From Thalassobacterium maritimum (lineage in GTDB: Bacteria > Verrucomicrobiota > Verrucomicrobiia > Opitutales > Coraliomargaritaceae), in contig NZ_JARXHW010000026.1 of assembly GCF_031127805.1 (NCBI RefSeq), positions 5,013 to 69,012 of the forward strand: a stretch of 64,000 nucleotides of DNA. The letters run 5' to 3'. Made by a program: the position numbers and the translations under genes. Numbering within the stretch: the stretch's first letter is position 1; every line of letters begins with the position of its first letter. Shown piece after piece: positions 17,541-27,121 of this stretch. The notes under the pieces were generated by a model. It did not search any database, was not told where the DNA came from, and worked only from the letters and a program-made list of their open reading frames with translations.

Positions 17541-18392
17541 TTACTTTCTGCGACGCTGTAGCATCGTAAATGCGATGACTGCTCCGCCGAGTAGTAGACC
17601 AGCCGTGCTCGGCTCAGGCACGGGGATGGTTTCAGCTTCCACGAAGGGTGCAATCACACTGGGGTCGCGAAACTCAAAGATGAAGAGTGCATTGCCGTCC
17701 GTAGATTGTTTGCCCACGGCTATTTGCTGCGAGCCACTGCCGTTGCTGGTGAAGGAAACAGCAGTTTCTGGGTTATCGACATTTGTATCTGCTCCATCGT
17801 CGGTAAACGCAATGCTGGTGCCATTGTCTGTCGCAGTCAGCTGCGATGTTTTTTCTAAAGTATAATCAGCTACATCCTCCTTGGCGACGGTAACGATTTG
17901 TTGAAAGTCGATATCGAGGGTTGTGTAATTGATGGTATCAGTAAATGCAGATGAAGACTCTGTTTCTGCGCCACCTACGAAAGAGCCGAATGTATACCAA
18001 TCAAACTGCAGTGTTACAGTGCCGACTCCGCCATTTATAGTGGCTAATACGGAGAGCGTACCTGTATCTGTGAGGCCTTGGCTGTTGACTGTTTGCCCGA
18101 TCATTAAGTTCGATCCGACGTTTCCATTGTCTGAGAGGTAAGTGACTTTCAGCTGTGCGTAGTCCGAGGTCACATTATCGAATTCGTCTCGAGTCTGGAT
18201 GTCGAATACCGCATAGTCGCCGACTGCAGTCTCATTTGAATAATTCGCAGTCGAGCCGCTACCGCTTACTGTGGTGGAATCGCCAATATGCACTTGCTCA
18301 CTGGAGATCTCATAGTTTAGGGCAGCGTGTGCTGTCGTGAACGCCAGTAATGGCGCAGAGAAATACGAGATTGTTTTGGTAGGCACTGACAT
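17541..18392 (-). CDS. PEP-CTERM sorting-domain protein
   Basis: 283 residues. N-terminal signal peptide (ISYFSAPLLAFTTAHAA). The mature body is low-complexity, Thr/Ser/Asp-rich and beta-type. The C-terminus is a canonical PEP-CTERM tail: VPEPSTAGLLLGGAVIAF, then a hydrophobic helix, ending in QRRRK. Family knowledge: such proteins are recognised and cleaved by an exosortase (EpsH) at the envelope, usually in EPS-producing bacteria. The exosortase is not in this window, but the large EPS cluster 25 kb downstream fits. The body is not recognised; a matrix or surface role is inferred. Confidence 0.92.
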   Translation of the reverse strand: MSVPTKTISYFSAPLLAFTTAHAALNYEISSEQVHIGDSTTVSGSGSTANYSNETAVGDYAVFDIQTRDEFDNVTSDYAQLKVTYLSDNGNVGSNLMIGQTVNSQGLTDTGTLSVLATINGGVGTVTLQFDWYTFGSFVGGAETESSSAFTDTINYTTLDIDFQQIVTVAKEDVADYTLEKTSQLTATDNGTSIAFTDDGADTNVDNPETAVSFTSNGSGSQQIAVGKQSTDGNALFIFEFRDPSVIAPFVEAETIPVPEPSTAGLLLGGAVIAFTMLQRRRK

Positions 18393-18433
18393 AATTTTTT
18401 CTAATATTTGATATAATCTATATCAGTGAGTCA

Positions 18434-18463
18434 GTATCACGCATTCAATGCGCTTACTGTCAA
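18434..18463 (-). promoter_or_regulatory. Possible promoter of the PEP-CTERM gene
   Basis: On the minus strand a perfect TTGACA (18458-18463) is followed after 17-18 bp by a weak -10 candidate (gTGATAct), about 45 bp before the ATG. The -10 match is poor. Confidence 0.3.
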
Positions 18464-18601
18464 TGTTTATTAGGGTTTATTCGCGTTAATAAATACGTTT
18501 GCAGTGTTTATATTTTGCGGTGGATGCGTATGATTGCCTGCGTTTTCTCGTGAGTATGACTCTCAGGGGCTCCTATTGACGGGTTGACCTGTGTGCTTGG
18601 T

Positions 18602-19798
18602 ATGTGCAAGCTGTCGTTTGTGTTGAAAAACGAAGTGCAGGAAATTCAGGGACTCTACGGGCCGTTTAGCTTGTCGGAACGTGTCTTGCAGAAGATATGG
18701 TTGCGGGGGGATTACGATGCCAGCGATTTGTCGACAGGCTCGGGCAAGCTGCTGCGAGTGGTGGATCCCGGGCGCTGGAATCTACTGGAAGGGCCGGACT
18801 TCTTGGAGGCACAACTGGAGCTGGACGGTGAATTGGTGGTGGGAGATGTTGAGGTGCACTTTTACGAGTCGGATTGGCACTTACATGCGCATGGCTCGAA
18901 CCCTAACTTTAATGATGTGCGCTTGCATGTCGTACTCTATGCCGATCCATCGTCCATTCCGGTGCTCACCGCGCAAGGGCGGCGCCCGGAGGTGGTTCAT
19001 TTGTTACCATGTTTAGAGCGAGATCTGGAAGATTTTGCAGTGGACGATGCCTTATTAGAGCTGGAGCAAGTGGAAGATACGGAGTGGATGCTTAAATTCA
19101 TGCAGCAGCCGCTCGAGCGTAGGCGTGCGATTTTGGCCGAAGGGGCCGAGGCGCGTTGGGCGCGCAAGCTAGGTTTCGCTCAGAAGCGCCTCGCGGGGGC
19201 ATCTTGGACGGAGGCCTGTCATCAATACTGTATGGAGGTTTTGGGCTATGCACGCAATCGTGCCCCGATGTCGCGTCTGGCGTTGATCTATTCGATCGAT
19301 GATTTTGCGAGCGGGCGGGTCGAGCCTGAGCGAGCCTTTGAGCTGGAACGTGGCAGTTGGCGTCTAAGCGGACTGCGTCCCGCCAATCAGCCGAAGCATC
19401 GCTTGGCGCAGTATGCGGCGATCTGTCAGGCGCAGCCCGGTTGGCCCGAGCGCTTGCGCGATCTCCTGGTGACTTGTGGTCCTGTGGGGGATGGCTTGTC
19501 GGGAGCTGCTTTTCGCCGAAAGCAGGGCGTGGCACGTTTAATGGAGCGTATTTCGACGGATGTGTTTTCTGGTAGAATTAGCTCTAGACGTTTAAATACA
19601 CTGATTTGCGATGCTTTGTTCCCGTTGGCACAGGCGGCAGCAGTGGCCGATTGGGCGCCTTATTGGATGCATTGGCCCGCGGGCGATGCGCCGGATGCCT
19701 TGCATCGTTTTTTGAAACAAGCGCAAGTGATCGATCGTACGGAGCCATTTTCAAATGGGCAGGTGCAGGGTGGATTGCACTTACTGATTCATAATTAA
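18602..19798 (+). CDS. DUF2851 family protein
   Basis: About 398 residues from ATG 18602; a TTG six codons upstream is an alternative. The N-terminal region RVVDPGRWNLLEGPDFLEA and the GDVEVHFYESDWHLHAHGSN block are the hallmark of DUF2851, a family found mainly in Bacteroidetes and PVC bacteria. The conserved Asp, Glu, His and Trp residues in that block look like a metal or active site, but no biochemical function is known to me. The C-terminal half is helical and Arg/Trp rich. Cytoplasmic, apparently monocistronic. Confidence 0.85.
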   Translation: MCKLSFVLKNEVQEIQGLYGPFSLSERVLQKIWLRGDYDASDLSTGSGKLLRVVDPGRWNLLEGPDFLEAQLELDGELVVGDVEVHFYESDWHLHAHGSNPNFNDVRLHVVLYADPSSIPVLTAQGRRPEVVHLLPCLERDLEDFAVDDALLELEQVEDTEWMLKFMQQPLERRRAILAEGAEARWARKLGFAQKRLAGASWTEACHQYCMEVLGYARNRAPMSRLALIYSIDDFASGRVEPERAFELERGSWRLSGLRPANQPKHRLAQYAAICQAQPGWPERLRDLLVTCGPVGDGLSGAAFRRKQGVARLMERISTDVFSGRISSRRLNTLICDALFPLAQAAAVADWAPYWMHWPAGDAPDALHRFLKQAQVIDRTEPFSNGQVQGGLHLLIHN

Positions 19799-19873
19799 TA
19801 CATTTTCAGTTTAAAAACGTTGATTTAAGGATCTCTATTTGGATTTCTGATTTTAATACAGCGTCGGTCGTGC

Positions 19874-21025
19874 CTAAGGATCGACGTGCACAGTGGTGCC
19901 TATTTCGACCAGACCAAGCAGGGTTTGCGCATTCCAGTTGGCGAGGCGGAAACAGCCGCTGGATTCGGTGCGGCCCACTTTTTCCGGCTCGGGCGTGCCG
20001 TGGATGCCATAGCTGGGCAGGTTGAGGCCGATCCAAGTGCTGCCGACTGGATTATTAGGGCCGGGCTGTATTATAAATTTTTGCGTGATGCCTTCGTTTG
20101 CAGCAGTACTGCTCAATATGGCAGGGTTGAAGGTGTAGTTGGGGTTTTTTACGCGCACCTTGACGCGTAGCGCCCCACTGGGGCGCTTGTCCACACGCCG
20201 AGCGATGCTGACTGGGCAATGGAAGACGATGCGTCCTTGCGGGCTGATGGCTTGTAAGGTGCGGGCTGAGAGTGAAATTTGTAGATGGCTTACTGGCTGG
20301 TAGATTTGCAGTGGGGGCATGTGGGGAACGAGGACCTCTTGCCCCGCTTGCAGCTGATTGAAGTCTAGAGCAGGGTTGAGTTGCTGGATCAGGTCGGGGT
20401 GGCTCATGCAGGTTTCGGCCAGCATTTCGAGTATCGAGTGGTAGGCCATGCGCTCACGAGTGCCGCGTTCTTTCCAACTGGCAGGAGCAGGATCGATACG
20501 AGCGAAGTCTGCGGCAGAGAGAGTGACTCGAGCGTAGAGGGGTTCGGCGATCTTGAGTGTCGCTTGGGTGGCGAGATCAAACTCTCCGCTGGGGTGTAAT
20601 TGGTGTGCGGTTTGATATGCGCTCAGTGCTTGGCGTGTTTGAGTGCCGATTGAGCCATCGATGGAGCCGGGAGAGAAGCCGCTACGTGCGAGTGCCATCT
20701 GCAGTTCCAATGCATTGGTGATCGCGCGGCCGACCACTGGTTCGGGCGCTGGTGTCGCGATGGGCGCGAGTTGTGGTGATTCCTTAACGGATGTGGCTGC
20801 GGAGGCAGCCGTCTCTGGGGCGGTCGCAGTCTGAGTTGTGAGGGGCTCGGCTGCTTGCTTGGATTCGGCAATCGTCTCGCTTGCGGGCTCGTTCTCGACC
20901 GCGGCTGAGGGAAAGGCCGCCGAATGAGGCAGCCAGCGATCGGCTGCGTAGGCTAAGATCGCGAGACATCCGAGGCTCAGTAGCAGTCGGAGCGCGACGT
21001 GTAAGGCTTGGCGGGTGGTGCTCAG
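19874..21025 (-). CDS. Membrane-anchored L,D-transpeptidase (YkuD) with peptidoglycan-binding domain
   Basis: The catalytic end contains SYGIHGTPEPEKVGRTESSG followed by CFRL, the HxxG...S-GC-R signature of YkuD transpeptidases that crosslink peptidoglycan (3-3) or attach proteins to it. Before it comes a PG_binding_1-like repeat (ALARSGFSPGSIDGSIGTQT) and a LysM-like stretch. The first standard start is GTG 20737, but the same frame stays open upstream to the stop of the preceding nuclease gene and encodes a good membrane anchor (ALRLLLSLGCLAILAYAA) plus a Pro/Ala/Glu linker. No ATG, GTG or TTG exists there; CTG 21025 is the best candidate. The product would be ~383 residues, a sensible single-pass periplasmic enzyme. 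Confidence 0.85.
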   Translation of the reverse strand: MSTTRQALHVALRLLLSLGCLAILAYAADRWLPHSAAFPSAAVENEPASETIAESKQAAEPLTTQTATAPETAASAATSVKESPQLAPIATPAPEPVVGRAITNALELQMALARSGFSPGSIDGSIGTQTRQALSAYQTAHQLHPSGEFDLATQATLKIAEPLYARVTLSAADFARIDPAPASWKERGTRERMAYHSILEMLAETCMSHPDLIQQLNPALDFNQLQAGQEVLVPHMPPLQIYQPVSHLQISLSARTLQAISPQGRIVFHCPVSIARRVDKRPSGALRVKVRVKNPNYTFNPAILSSTAANEGITQKFIIQPGPNNPVGSTWIGLNLPSYGIHGTPEPEKVGRTESSGCFRLANWNAQTLLGLVEIGTTVHVDP

Positions 21026-21049
21026 AGTGCTGCGTGGGCCTTGCGGAGA

Positions 21050-22408
21050 TTAAATGTGATACTCAGTGAGTGGCTCAGGGTCGAGAATCGTGGTCTCTGG
21101 CATGCGCGAGGTGAGCTCTTGCGAAAACCAGTCACGAGCGTTTTGGTCCCCGTGGGTGAGCACAATCGCGCGCGCATCGCTCTGTTCCGCATAAGCGAGT
21201 AGCTCGCTGCGGTCGGCGTGGCCGCTGAGGTCGAATTGATCGATGCTGGCTCGGATCGGGGCGCTGTAGTCGAGCGCATCAAAAAAGAAGCTCGCTTCGT
21301 CGCGTTCTGCCAAAAGTTGGCCACCGGGCGAGTCGGGGTCGCAATAGCCGACAAAACAGAGGCCGTTGTTGGGATGTGGCAGTAGCGAAGCGGCAATCTT
21401 ATAGGACGGCGTGTGCTCGACCATCATGCCGCTACTGACCAGGTAGATTCCTTTGCGTGGTAGGTCACGACCAGGTCGCATATTTAAATCGACGGCGCGC
21501 ACGTCCATCTTTTCGAGCATTTTAAGATCGAAATCGACCAGATTGGTCTGTTTGCGAATTTTATCGAAATACTCACAGATCGCCATGCCCAAGCCCGCGG
21601 CGTGGATGGGGCACTGCGGTAGACGGCCCGCATTGCGAGCGTCGTAGATGATTCGAAATAGTTCTTGCATGCGACCTAGGGCGAATACGGGGATCAGGCA
21701 GCTACCTCCTCGCTCCAGAGTGCTCGCGATTTGTTCGATCAGGCGATCGATTTCCGATTCGCGTGTTTTTTTGCATTCGCGGTCATTGGCGCCACGGGTG
21801 GTTTCCAGCACCAGCGTGTCGACGGGGCCCATCGGAAGCTCTGCGCCGGGTAAGGTGCGTTGTGCGTCGAAGAGCACATCACCGGAAAAGACAACACGGC
21901 GATCTTGGTAGATGAGTTCGACTGCCGCCGCCCCGGCGACGTGGCCCGAGCAGTGGAGGATGACTTCAACTTGATCTTTGCCCTTGGTGTAGATTTCGCC
22001 GCGTCCGAAACGTTGGATGGTCAGCTGTTTGGTAAATTGCGCGACATCACGGTGTAAAAAGAGTGGATATTCGGCGATGCCATGCTCTTCGCGTTGCCGC
22101 TTCATTACATTGATGGAATTGCGCAGCATGCGCGGAGCCAGTGTGACATTGGGCGCGGCGGTGATGACTGGAGTCTTTGGATTGTGGGCCGTCACAATCG
22201 GCATCGAGCCTAGGTGGTCGAGGTGACAGTGGGTCAGGATGATCAGATCGAGGTCAAGGTTTTCGATCGGTTCGAAATCGGGCAGGGCGTCGTAGCCGAG
22301 TTTTTTCGGGTGCAGGCCGGAATCGATCAAGATATTAAAGTCGCCAAGCTGTACGAACATCGAGTTCGCGCCAATTTCGCCGTGTCGGTTGAGGTCGGTC
22401 AGCTTCAT
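21050..22408 (-). CDS. MBL-fold/beta-CASP nuclease (RNA-processing exonuclease family)
   Basis: 452 residues. The metallo-beta-lactamase motif is LTHCHLDHLGS (HxHxDH, about residues 59-65). Further metal ligands lie in HCSGHVAGAA and VVFSGDVLF. A beta-CASP insertion follows (ERGGSCLIPVFALGRMQE), then DLSGHADRSELLAYAEQ and IVLTHGD near the end. The whole layout matches the YSH1/CPSF73-like bacterial nucleases, which process or degrade RNA. ATG 22408 is the only sensible start. The next gene (transpeptidase) follows in the same frame right after this stop. Confidence 0.92.
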   Translation of the reverse strand: MKLTDLNRHGEIGANSMFVQLGDFNILIDSGLHPKKLGYDALPDFEPIENLDLDLIILTHCHLDHLGSMPIVTAHNPKTPVITAAPNVTLAPRMLRNSINVMKRQREEHGIAEYPLFLHRDVAQFTKQLTIQRFGRGEIYTKGKDQVEVILHCSGHVAGAAAVELIYQDRRVVFSGDVLFDAQRTLPGAELPMGPVDTLVLETTRGANDRECKKTRESEIDRLIEQIASTLERGGSCLIPVFALGRMQELFRIIYDARNAGRLPQCPIHAAGLGMAICEYFDKIRKQTNLVDFDLKMLEKMDVRAVDLNMRPGRDLPRKGIYLVSSGMMVEHTPSYKIAASLLPHPNNGLCFVGYCDPDSPGGQLLAERDEASFFFDALDYSAPIRASIDQFDLSGHADRSELLAYAEQSDARAIVLTHGDQNARDWFSQELTSRMPETTILDPEPLTEYHI

Positions 22409-22664
22409 AATTCGTTTGAGGGCATTATTTTCATATATATTTAAGGGGGGGGCACAGCGACGGGGCCGTTGCGGATGATCTCATAGTAAAATCCGCTGGC
22501 CCTGCCTCGGCTGCAGTCACAATGTGTTCTGTGCTTGCAGCGAGTGAACTTAGGCAGGTATGCGACTTTATATTGGTCGGCGATAGGCATTGCTCCAAGC
22601 TAAAGAACATTCATTAACTAGCAACGTAACAAGTAAAGTGTAATCTCCAAGAGCGAAAATTCAG

Positions 22665-23615
22665 ATGTCTCCGCACAGTTCAGCGAAAAAAATTACCTGG
22701 GTCGGCTTATTGCTGAACTTGCTACTCGGCTGCGTGAAAGTGCTCGGCGGTTGGTTGCTACAGTCGAAGGCCCTGCTGGCCGATGGGGCGCACAGCTTGC
22801 TGGACCTGCTGACCGATGTGGCGGTGCTGGTGGGACTTTCGCTGGCTAATAAGCCGGAGGATGAGAATCATCTCTACGGACACCACAAGTTTGCCAGTTT
22901 TGCTAAGTTCGCCGTGGGAGGCATGTTGCTACTGTTTTCGCTGGGCTTGGTGATCACTGCCTTGCTCGATTACCGCAGCGGAGGCGTGGGGCGCCCACAA
23001 GCGGGGGAAGCCGTCGTACTGGCGCTGATTTCACTCGTGCTGAAAGAGGCGCTCTTCTGGTGGACGCGTGGGGTGGCACGACGCTTGAAGTCTGATTTAT
23101 TGATGGCCAACGCCTGGCATCACCGTATGGACAGCATTTCTTCGCTCGGTGTGGCGGCTGCTTTGGTCGGCGTCTGGCTGGGAGGCGAGAGCTGGGCCTT
23201 CCTGGATGGCGTGGTCACTTTGGTGCTTGGTTGTTATTTGATCTTTGAGTCCAGTAAGATTTTTCTGCGAGCGTGTGCCGATTTGCTCGATGCGGCGCCT
23301 GAGCGCGAAATCATAGAAGATTTACGCGAGCACATTTTGCCGACCCCCGGAGCCATTGCTTACCATGACTTTCGGGTGCGCCGCGTGGGGGATCTCTACG
23401 AAGTCGATTTGCATTTACAGGTAGATCCTGAGATTACTGTCGTGGCCGGGCATGCGATTGCGCGCTCGGTAAAGCGGCGAATGGTAGAAAAACATCCAGA
23501 GGTTTCTAAGGTTTTGGTGCATGTGGAACCTGCGAATAGAGAACATATTATGAATCGTGGTCTCTCAGGCTTGGACGGTTCGGAAGATAAAAGCGCCCCA
23601 GTTCAGGAAATATAG
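22665..23615 (+). CDS. Cation diffusion facilitator (zinc-type CDF exporter)
   Basis: 316 residues with six predicted transmembrane helices and a cytoplasmic C-terminal domain (VRRVGDLYEVDLHLQVDPE). The intramembrane metal site is visible: ADGAHSLLDLLTD in TM2 (H-x3-D) and NAWHHRMDSISS in TM5 (H-x3-D). The HD-HD set is the one found in Zn/Cd-transporting CDFs. YGHHKFASFAKF is the conserved TM2-TM3 loop. It exports metal cations in exchange for protons. There is a 256-bp gap upstream; no metal-sensor operator was recognised there. Confidence 0.92.
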   Translation: MSPHSSAKKITWVGLLLNLLLGCVKVLGGWLLQSKALLADGAHSLLDLLTDVAVLVGLSLANKPEDENHLYGHHKFASFAKFAVGGMLLLFSLGLVITALLDYRSGGVGRPQAGEAVVLALISLVLKEALFWWTRGVARRLKSDLLMANAWHHRMDSISSLGVAAALVGVWLGGESWAFLDGVVTLVLGCYLIFESSKIFLRACADLLDAAPEREIIEDLREHILPTPGAIAYHDFRVRRVGDLYEVDLHLQVDPEITVVAGHAIARSVKRRMVEKHPEVSKVLVHVEPANREHIMNRGLSGLDGSEDKSAPVQEI

Positions 23616-23700
23616 CTTGTCTGCGCATGCGTAACCGAATTGAAACGTAAGCTCTCGCAACCTCTCAACTAGCCACTTTCAGCGACTGTCTTTTCCTCTT

Positions 23701-25614
23701 ATGAGCGATTTTTTAAAGCACGAATGCGGGATCGCAATGATCCGCCTTTTGAAGCCTATTTCTTATTACCAAGAGAAGTATAATACGCCTCTATACGGTT
23801 TTAATCAGCTGTTCTTGCTGATGGAGAAACAACACAATCGCGGCCAAGACGGCGCGGGCATCGGCTGTGTGAAGCTTGATGTCGCCCCCGGCCAGCCTTA
23901 TATGGCGCGCGAGCGTACGATTAAACAAAACTCCTTGGCACGCATTTTTAAGGGGCAACTCAAGGCCTACCAAAAGATGGTGGATAAGGGCGTGATCCAC
24001 CCTGAATTTCCTCAGACGGTCAAAGATAACTTCGATTATGGTGGCGAGATTCTGCTAGGCCACCTGCGCTATGGCACCTCGGGAGTGTATTCTTCAAATA
24101 GCTGCCACCCCTACGTGCGCCAGTCGAATTGGCCGACCAAGAATTTAATGTTGGCAGGTAATTTTACCATTACCAACGAAAAGGACCTCAACGCCGACCT
24201 GATCAATCGTGGCCAACACCCGATCTTCGGTACCGACACGCAAGCTGTCTTGGAAGAAGTCGGCTTCCATCTCGACGAAGCACACGATGCCATCTACCAC
24301 AAGATGCGTGATCAAAATGTCGAAGGCACCAAGATCCCTCGCATCATTAGTGAGCAGCTGGATCCGATTCGTATTTTGAGAAATGCCGCTTCCAATTGGG
24401 ACGGCGGCTACGCGATTGCCGGGTTGATTGGTAATGGTGACAGCTTCGTGATGCGGGACCCGCAGGGCATTCGCCCTTGCTTCTATTTCCAGAACGATGA
24501 AGTCATCGCCTTCGCCTCTGAGCGCGTGGCTTTGATGACAATTTTTGATCAACCGATCGAGAATGTGCGCGAAGTCGAGCCCGGCTGTGCCATGGTGGTG
24601 AAGAGTGACGGCAAGATTTACAGCGAACGTTTCACCGAGCCGCGCCCCATCACACCTTGTTCTTTCGAGCGTATTTACTTCTCACGTGGTAACGACGCCG
24701 ACATTTACGCAGAGCGCAAAGCACTCGGTGGTGCCTTGCTCGAGCAAGTCGTTAAAGCGATTGATAATAATTTCGCAGACAGCGTCTTTAGCTTCGTTCC
24801 CAATACCGCTGAGGTCGCTTATTACGGCTTGTTGGATTCAGTCCGCCTGCATCGTCGTAAAGAAGTGCGCGACTCGCTGTTGGCGGCGCAAGAAAACGGC
24901 ACACTGGATGCAAAATTGATCGACGAGCTGATCATGGGCAACTGGCCGCGTGGGGAAAAGATCGCGCACAAGGACATCAAGCTGCGCACCTTTATTTCGC
25001 AAGAAGAAGGCCGCGCCAAGCTCGTCTCCCACGTTTACGATATCACATACGGGATCGTCGAAAAGAAGGACTGCTTGGTCTGCATCGATGACTCTATCGT
25101 CCGCGGCACCACGCTCAAGGAGTCGATTCTTAAGATCCTTAGTCGCACTCAGCCGCGCAAAATCGTGGTTGCATCCACCGCGCCGCAGATTCGCTATCCC
25201 GACTGTTACGGCATCGACATGTCCGAACTCGGTAAGTTCATCGCCTTCAAGGCCACTGTTGAATTACTGAAAGACGACGGCTGCTCGCATTTATTGCAAG
25301 AAGTGTATGTTGACTGTATCGCACAGGCCGACAAGCCCTCCAGCGAAATGGTCAATCACGTCAAGCGCATCTACGAGCGCTACAGCGACGAGCAAATTTC
25401 CGCTAAGATCGCGGAATTAGTGTATCCCAAGAATGTGCCTTGGACCGGCGAGCTCGAGATCGTCTTCCTGCCGGTGGACAAGATGCGCGAAGCGCTCCCA
25501 AACAATAATGGGGATTGGTATTTTACTGGAGATTATCCAACTCCCGGTGGCACTGCGACCGTGAACAAAGCCTTTATTAACTACTTCGAAAACAAGACTG
25601 GCCGCGCTTACTAG
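23701..25614 (+). CDS. purF: Amidophosphoribosyltransferase, long form
   Basis: 637 residues. The class II glutaminase nucleophile is Cys9 after a short propeptide (MSDFLKHE-CGIAM), so maturation must remove eight residues. HNRGQDGAGIG and LGHLRYGTSG are glutaminase-site strands. The phosphoribosyltransferase half has CIDDSIVRGTTLKES (PRPP loop, residues ~461-475) and PQIRYPDCYGIDM. First committed step of purine synthesis: PRPP plus glutamine to phosphoribosylamine. At ~640 residues it is longer than the ~500-residue enterobacterial enzyme and resembles the long variant seen in Bacteroidetes. Codon use and GC3 look strongly biased, suggesting high expression. purH lies 15 kb away. Confidence 0.9.
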   Translation: MSDFLKHECGIAMIRLLKPISYYQEKYNTPLYGFNQLFLLMEKQHNRGQDGAGIGCVKLDVAPGQPYMARERTIKQNSLARIFKGQLKAYQKMVDKGVIHPEFPQTVKDNFDYGGEILLGHLRYGTSGVYSSNSCHPYVRQSNWPTKNLMLAGNFTITNEKDLNADLINRGQHPIFGTDTQAVLEEVGFHLDEAHDAIYHKMRDQNVEGTKIPRIISEQLDPIRILRNAASNWDGGYAIAGLIGNGDSFVMRDPQGIRPCFYFQNDEVIAFASERVALMTIFDQPIENVREVEPGCAMVVKSDGKIYSERFTEPRPITPCSFERIYFSRGNDADIYAERKALGGALLEQVVKAIDNNFADSVFSFVPNTAEVAYYGLLDSVRLHRRKEVRDSLLAAQENGTLDAKLIDELIMGNWPRGEKIAHKDIKLRTFISQEEGRAKLVSHVYDITYGIVEKKDCLVCIDDSIVRGTTLKESILKILSRTQPRKIVVASTAPQIRYPDCYGIDMSELGKFIAFKATVELLKDDGCSHLLQEVYVDCIAQADKPSSEMVNHVKRIYERYSDEQISAKIAELVYPKNVPWTGELEIVFLPVDKMREALPNNNGDWYFTGDYPTPGGTATVNKAFINYFENKTGRAY

Positions 25615-25635
25615 GCGCGGTCTCGTCGCTGGCTA

Positions 25636-25660
25636 GGCTTTGCGCTTAGTGCGCAAAGCC
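25636..25660. terminator. Hairpin between purF and a convergent gene
   Basis: Perfect 10-bp stem GGCTTTGCGC / GCGCAAAGCC with a TTAGT loop, 22 bp after the purF stop. There is no T run on either side, so termination is plausible but not certain. Confidence 0.5.
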
Positions 25661-25685
25661 AGTCCGAGCGGCGGAGTTTTCACGG

Positions 25686-26138
25686 CTAGGCTTGCACCGG
25701 AGGGTTGCAGATTTGATACACTTGGCGCAGTGGCTCCCAATTGGGGTCTTCTTCGACGTGTAACTGAATCGGGAGCGTGGGCACACCTGCGAGGGCTTGA
25801 TTGATGCGTTGGCTGACTTCGTCGGCATCCGAGAAGTAGAAGTGCCACTCGCGGCTGCCACGGGTGGTGTAGACAAAGGCGAGGACGGCTAGACGGTCGG
25901 GGTCGAGTGAGTCTAACAAGAGTTTTTCGAAGTCCTTCATGTCCGCGCTCTGCGTGTCTGTGGGCATGCCGTCGGCATCTCCGGGGCTGAAGTCCCAGGT
26001 AATTGTGAGTCGGCGAGGGTAGTTTTCGTCGGCTAAAAATTTCTGTAGACTGGGCCGAAAGCGCAGGAGGCTGGCTTGCTCAGGATTCTTACCTTTGGCG
26101 ATATTCCATGCATCTGTTTGGGCGGCGGCTATTTTCAT
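25686..26138 (-). CDS. DUF695 family protein
   Basis: 150 residues. RRLTITWDFSPGDADGMPTD, then FEKLLLDSLD, LAVLAFVYTTRGSREWHFYF and the EDPNWEPL end follow the DUF695 pattern (W-x-Y/F, acidic loop, GxREWxFY, xDPxW). The domain is small, cytoplasmic and widespread, with unknown biochemical role. No signal or membrane segment. It stands alone, convergent with purF. Confidence 0.8.
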   Translation of the reverse strand: MKIAAAQTDAWNIAKGKNPEQASLLRFRPSLQKFLADENYPRRLTITWDFSPGDADGMPTDTQSADMKDFEKLLLDSLDPDRLAVLAFVYTTRGSREWHFYFSDADEVSQRINQALAGVPTLPIQLHVEEDPNWEPLRQVYQICNPPVQA

Positions 26139-26180
26139 GGTGAGATTTCGTATCTGTCAGAGTGTTGTGTGTAGAGTCGA

Positions 26181-27119
26181 ATGAATGAACAGAGTGGATC
26201 GTTTTCAATGGGGCGTGACAAGGTTTCGGATACAGATATTTATTATACTATGTTGAGTGCGGAAATAAAAATAATTTTTCAAGATGTGGACGGCTGCCTA
26301 AACCCAGAAGATGGTGAGGGCTTCGGCGTGGCGGTTGATTGGCAGCCCTCTACGCGTCAAATTGCCATGTTGCAGGCGATTGACGCTGCGGTGGAGGCCT
26401 CTTCGCTCACACATTTCGTGATCAATACGGGGCGCCCATGGGCCTTGGTGCGGAATTTGGTGCAGCATTTTAAGTCGTCGAAGGCGCGCTATTTTTTGCT
26501 CGAGCATGCCTGCGTGCTCTACGATCGAGAACGTGCTGCTTTTATCAATTGTGCCCAGCTGGCTGCCTCACATGACTTACCCGAACTGGCGAGCCGCTAC
26601 CGCAATATCGAGATTATTGAGACACTCTTTGATTGGTACCGCCATCGTGGACAGGCTTTGTTGGAGGCTCATTATCGGGCGGACCTTACGCCTGTAGAGA
26701 AAATCGGAAATTTGTCCTTCGTGATACCAGAGGGCGTCGACGGCGCAGAAATGCTGACTCGTATCGAGGCACTCGCTCGCGAGGAATTAGAAGGGGCGCA
26801 GGTGGACCAGTTGGACTTTTTACGTTCGGATCGCTACATCGATATTTTGCCAGGCATTCATAAGTTGGATGGCATACATTTACTCACGGCTCATTTGGGG
26901 CTGAGCTTGGATCAGGCCCTCGCGGTGGGGGACTTTTTAAACGATCTGCCTGTTTTTGAATCTTTTAGTCGAGTGATGTGCCCTGTAAATGCGCATCCGC
27001 AGATCAAAGAGCTGACGCGTGCAAAAGGTGCTGGGGGGCATGTGAGTCGGTTGCCTTATGGGGCTGCATTGCTCGAATTGCTGAAGCCTGTGTCCACTGC
27101 GGGGGATTCGGGCGCCTAA
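26181..27119 (+). CDS. HAD-superfamily phosphatase (Cof-like)
   Basis: 312 residues from ATG 26181; an internal ATG at 26250 is an alternative start closer to the catalytic motif. FQDVDGCLNPEDG is HAD motif I (Asp35 and Asp37). VINTGRPW is motif II. IHKLDGIHLL holds the motif III Lys, and ALAVGDFLNDLPVFE is motif IV (GDxxND). The C2-type cap (WYRHRGQALLEAHYRA...) points to sugar-phosphate or mannosylglycerate-phosphate type phosphatases; the substrate cannot be fixed. Ends 2 bp from the convergent alr gene. Confidence 0.88.
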   Translation: MNEQSGSFSMGRDKVSDTDIYYTMLSAEIKIIFQDVDGCLNPEDGEGFGVAVDWQPSTRQIAMLQAIDAAVEASSLTHFVINTGRPWALVRNLVQHFKSSKARYFLLEHACVLYDRERAAFINCAQLAASHDLPELASRYRNIEIIETLFDWYRHRGQALLEAHYRADLTPVEKIGNLSFVIPEGVDGAEMLTRIEALAREELEGAQVDQLDFLRSDRYIDILPGIHKLDGIHLLTAHLGLSLDQALAVGDFLNDLPVFESFSRVMCPVNAHPQIKELTRAKGAGGHVSRLPYGAALLELLKPVSTAGDSGA

Positions 27120-27121
27120 AC

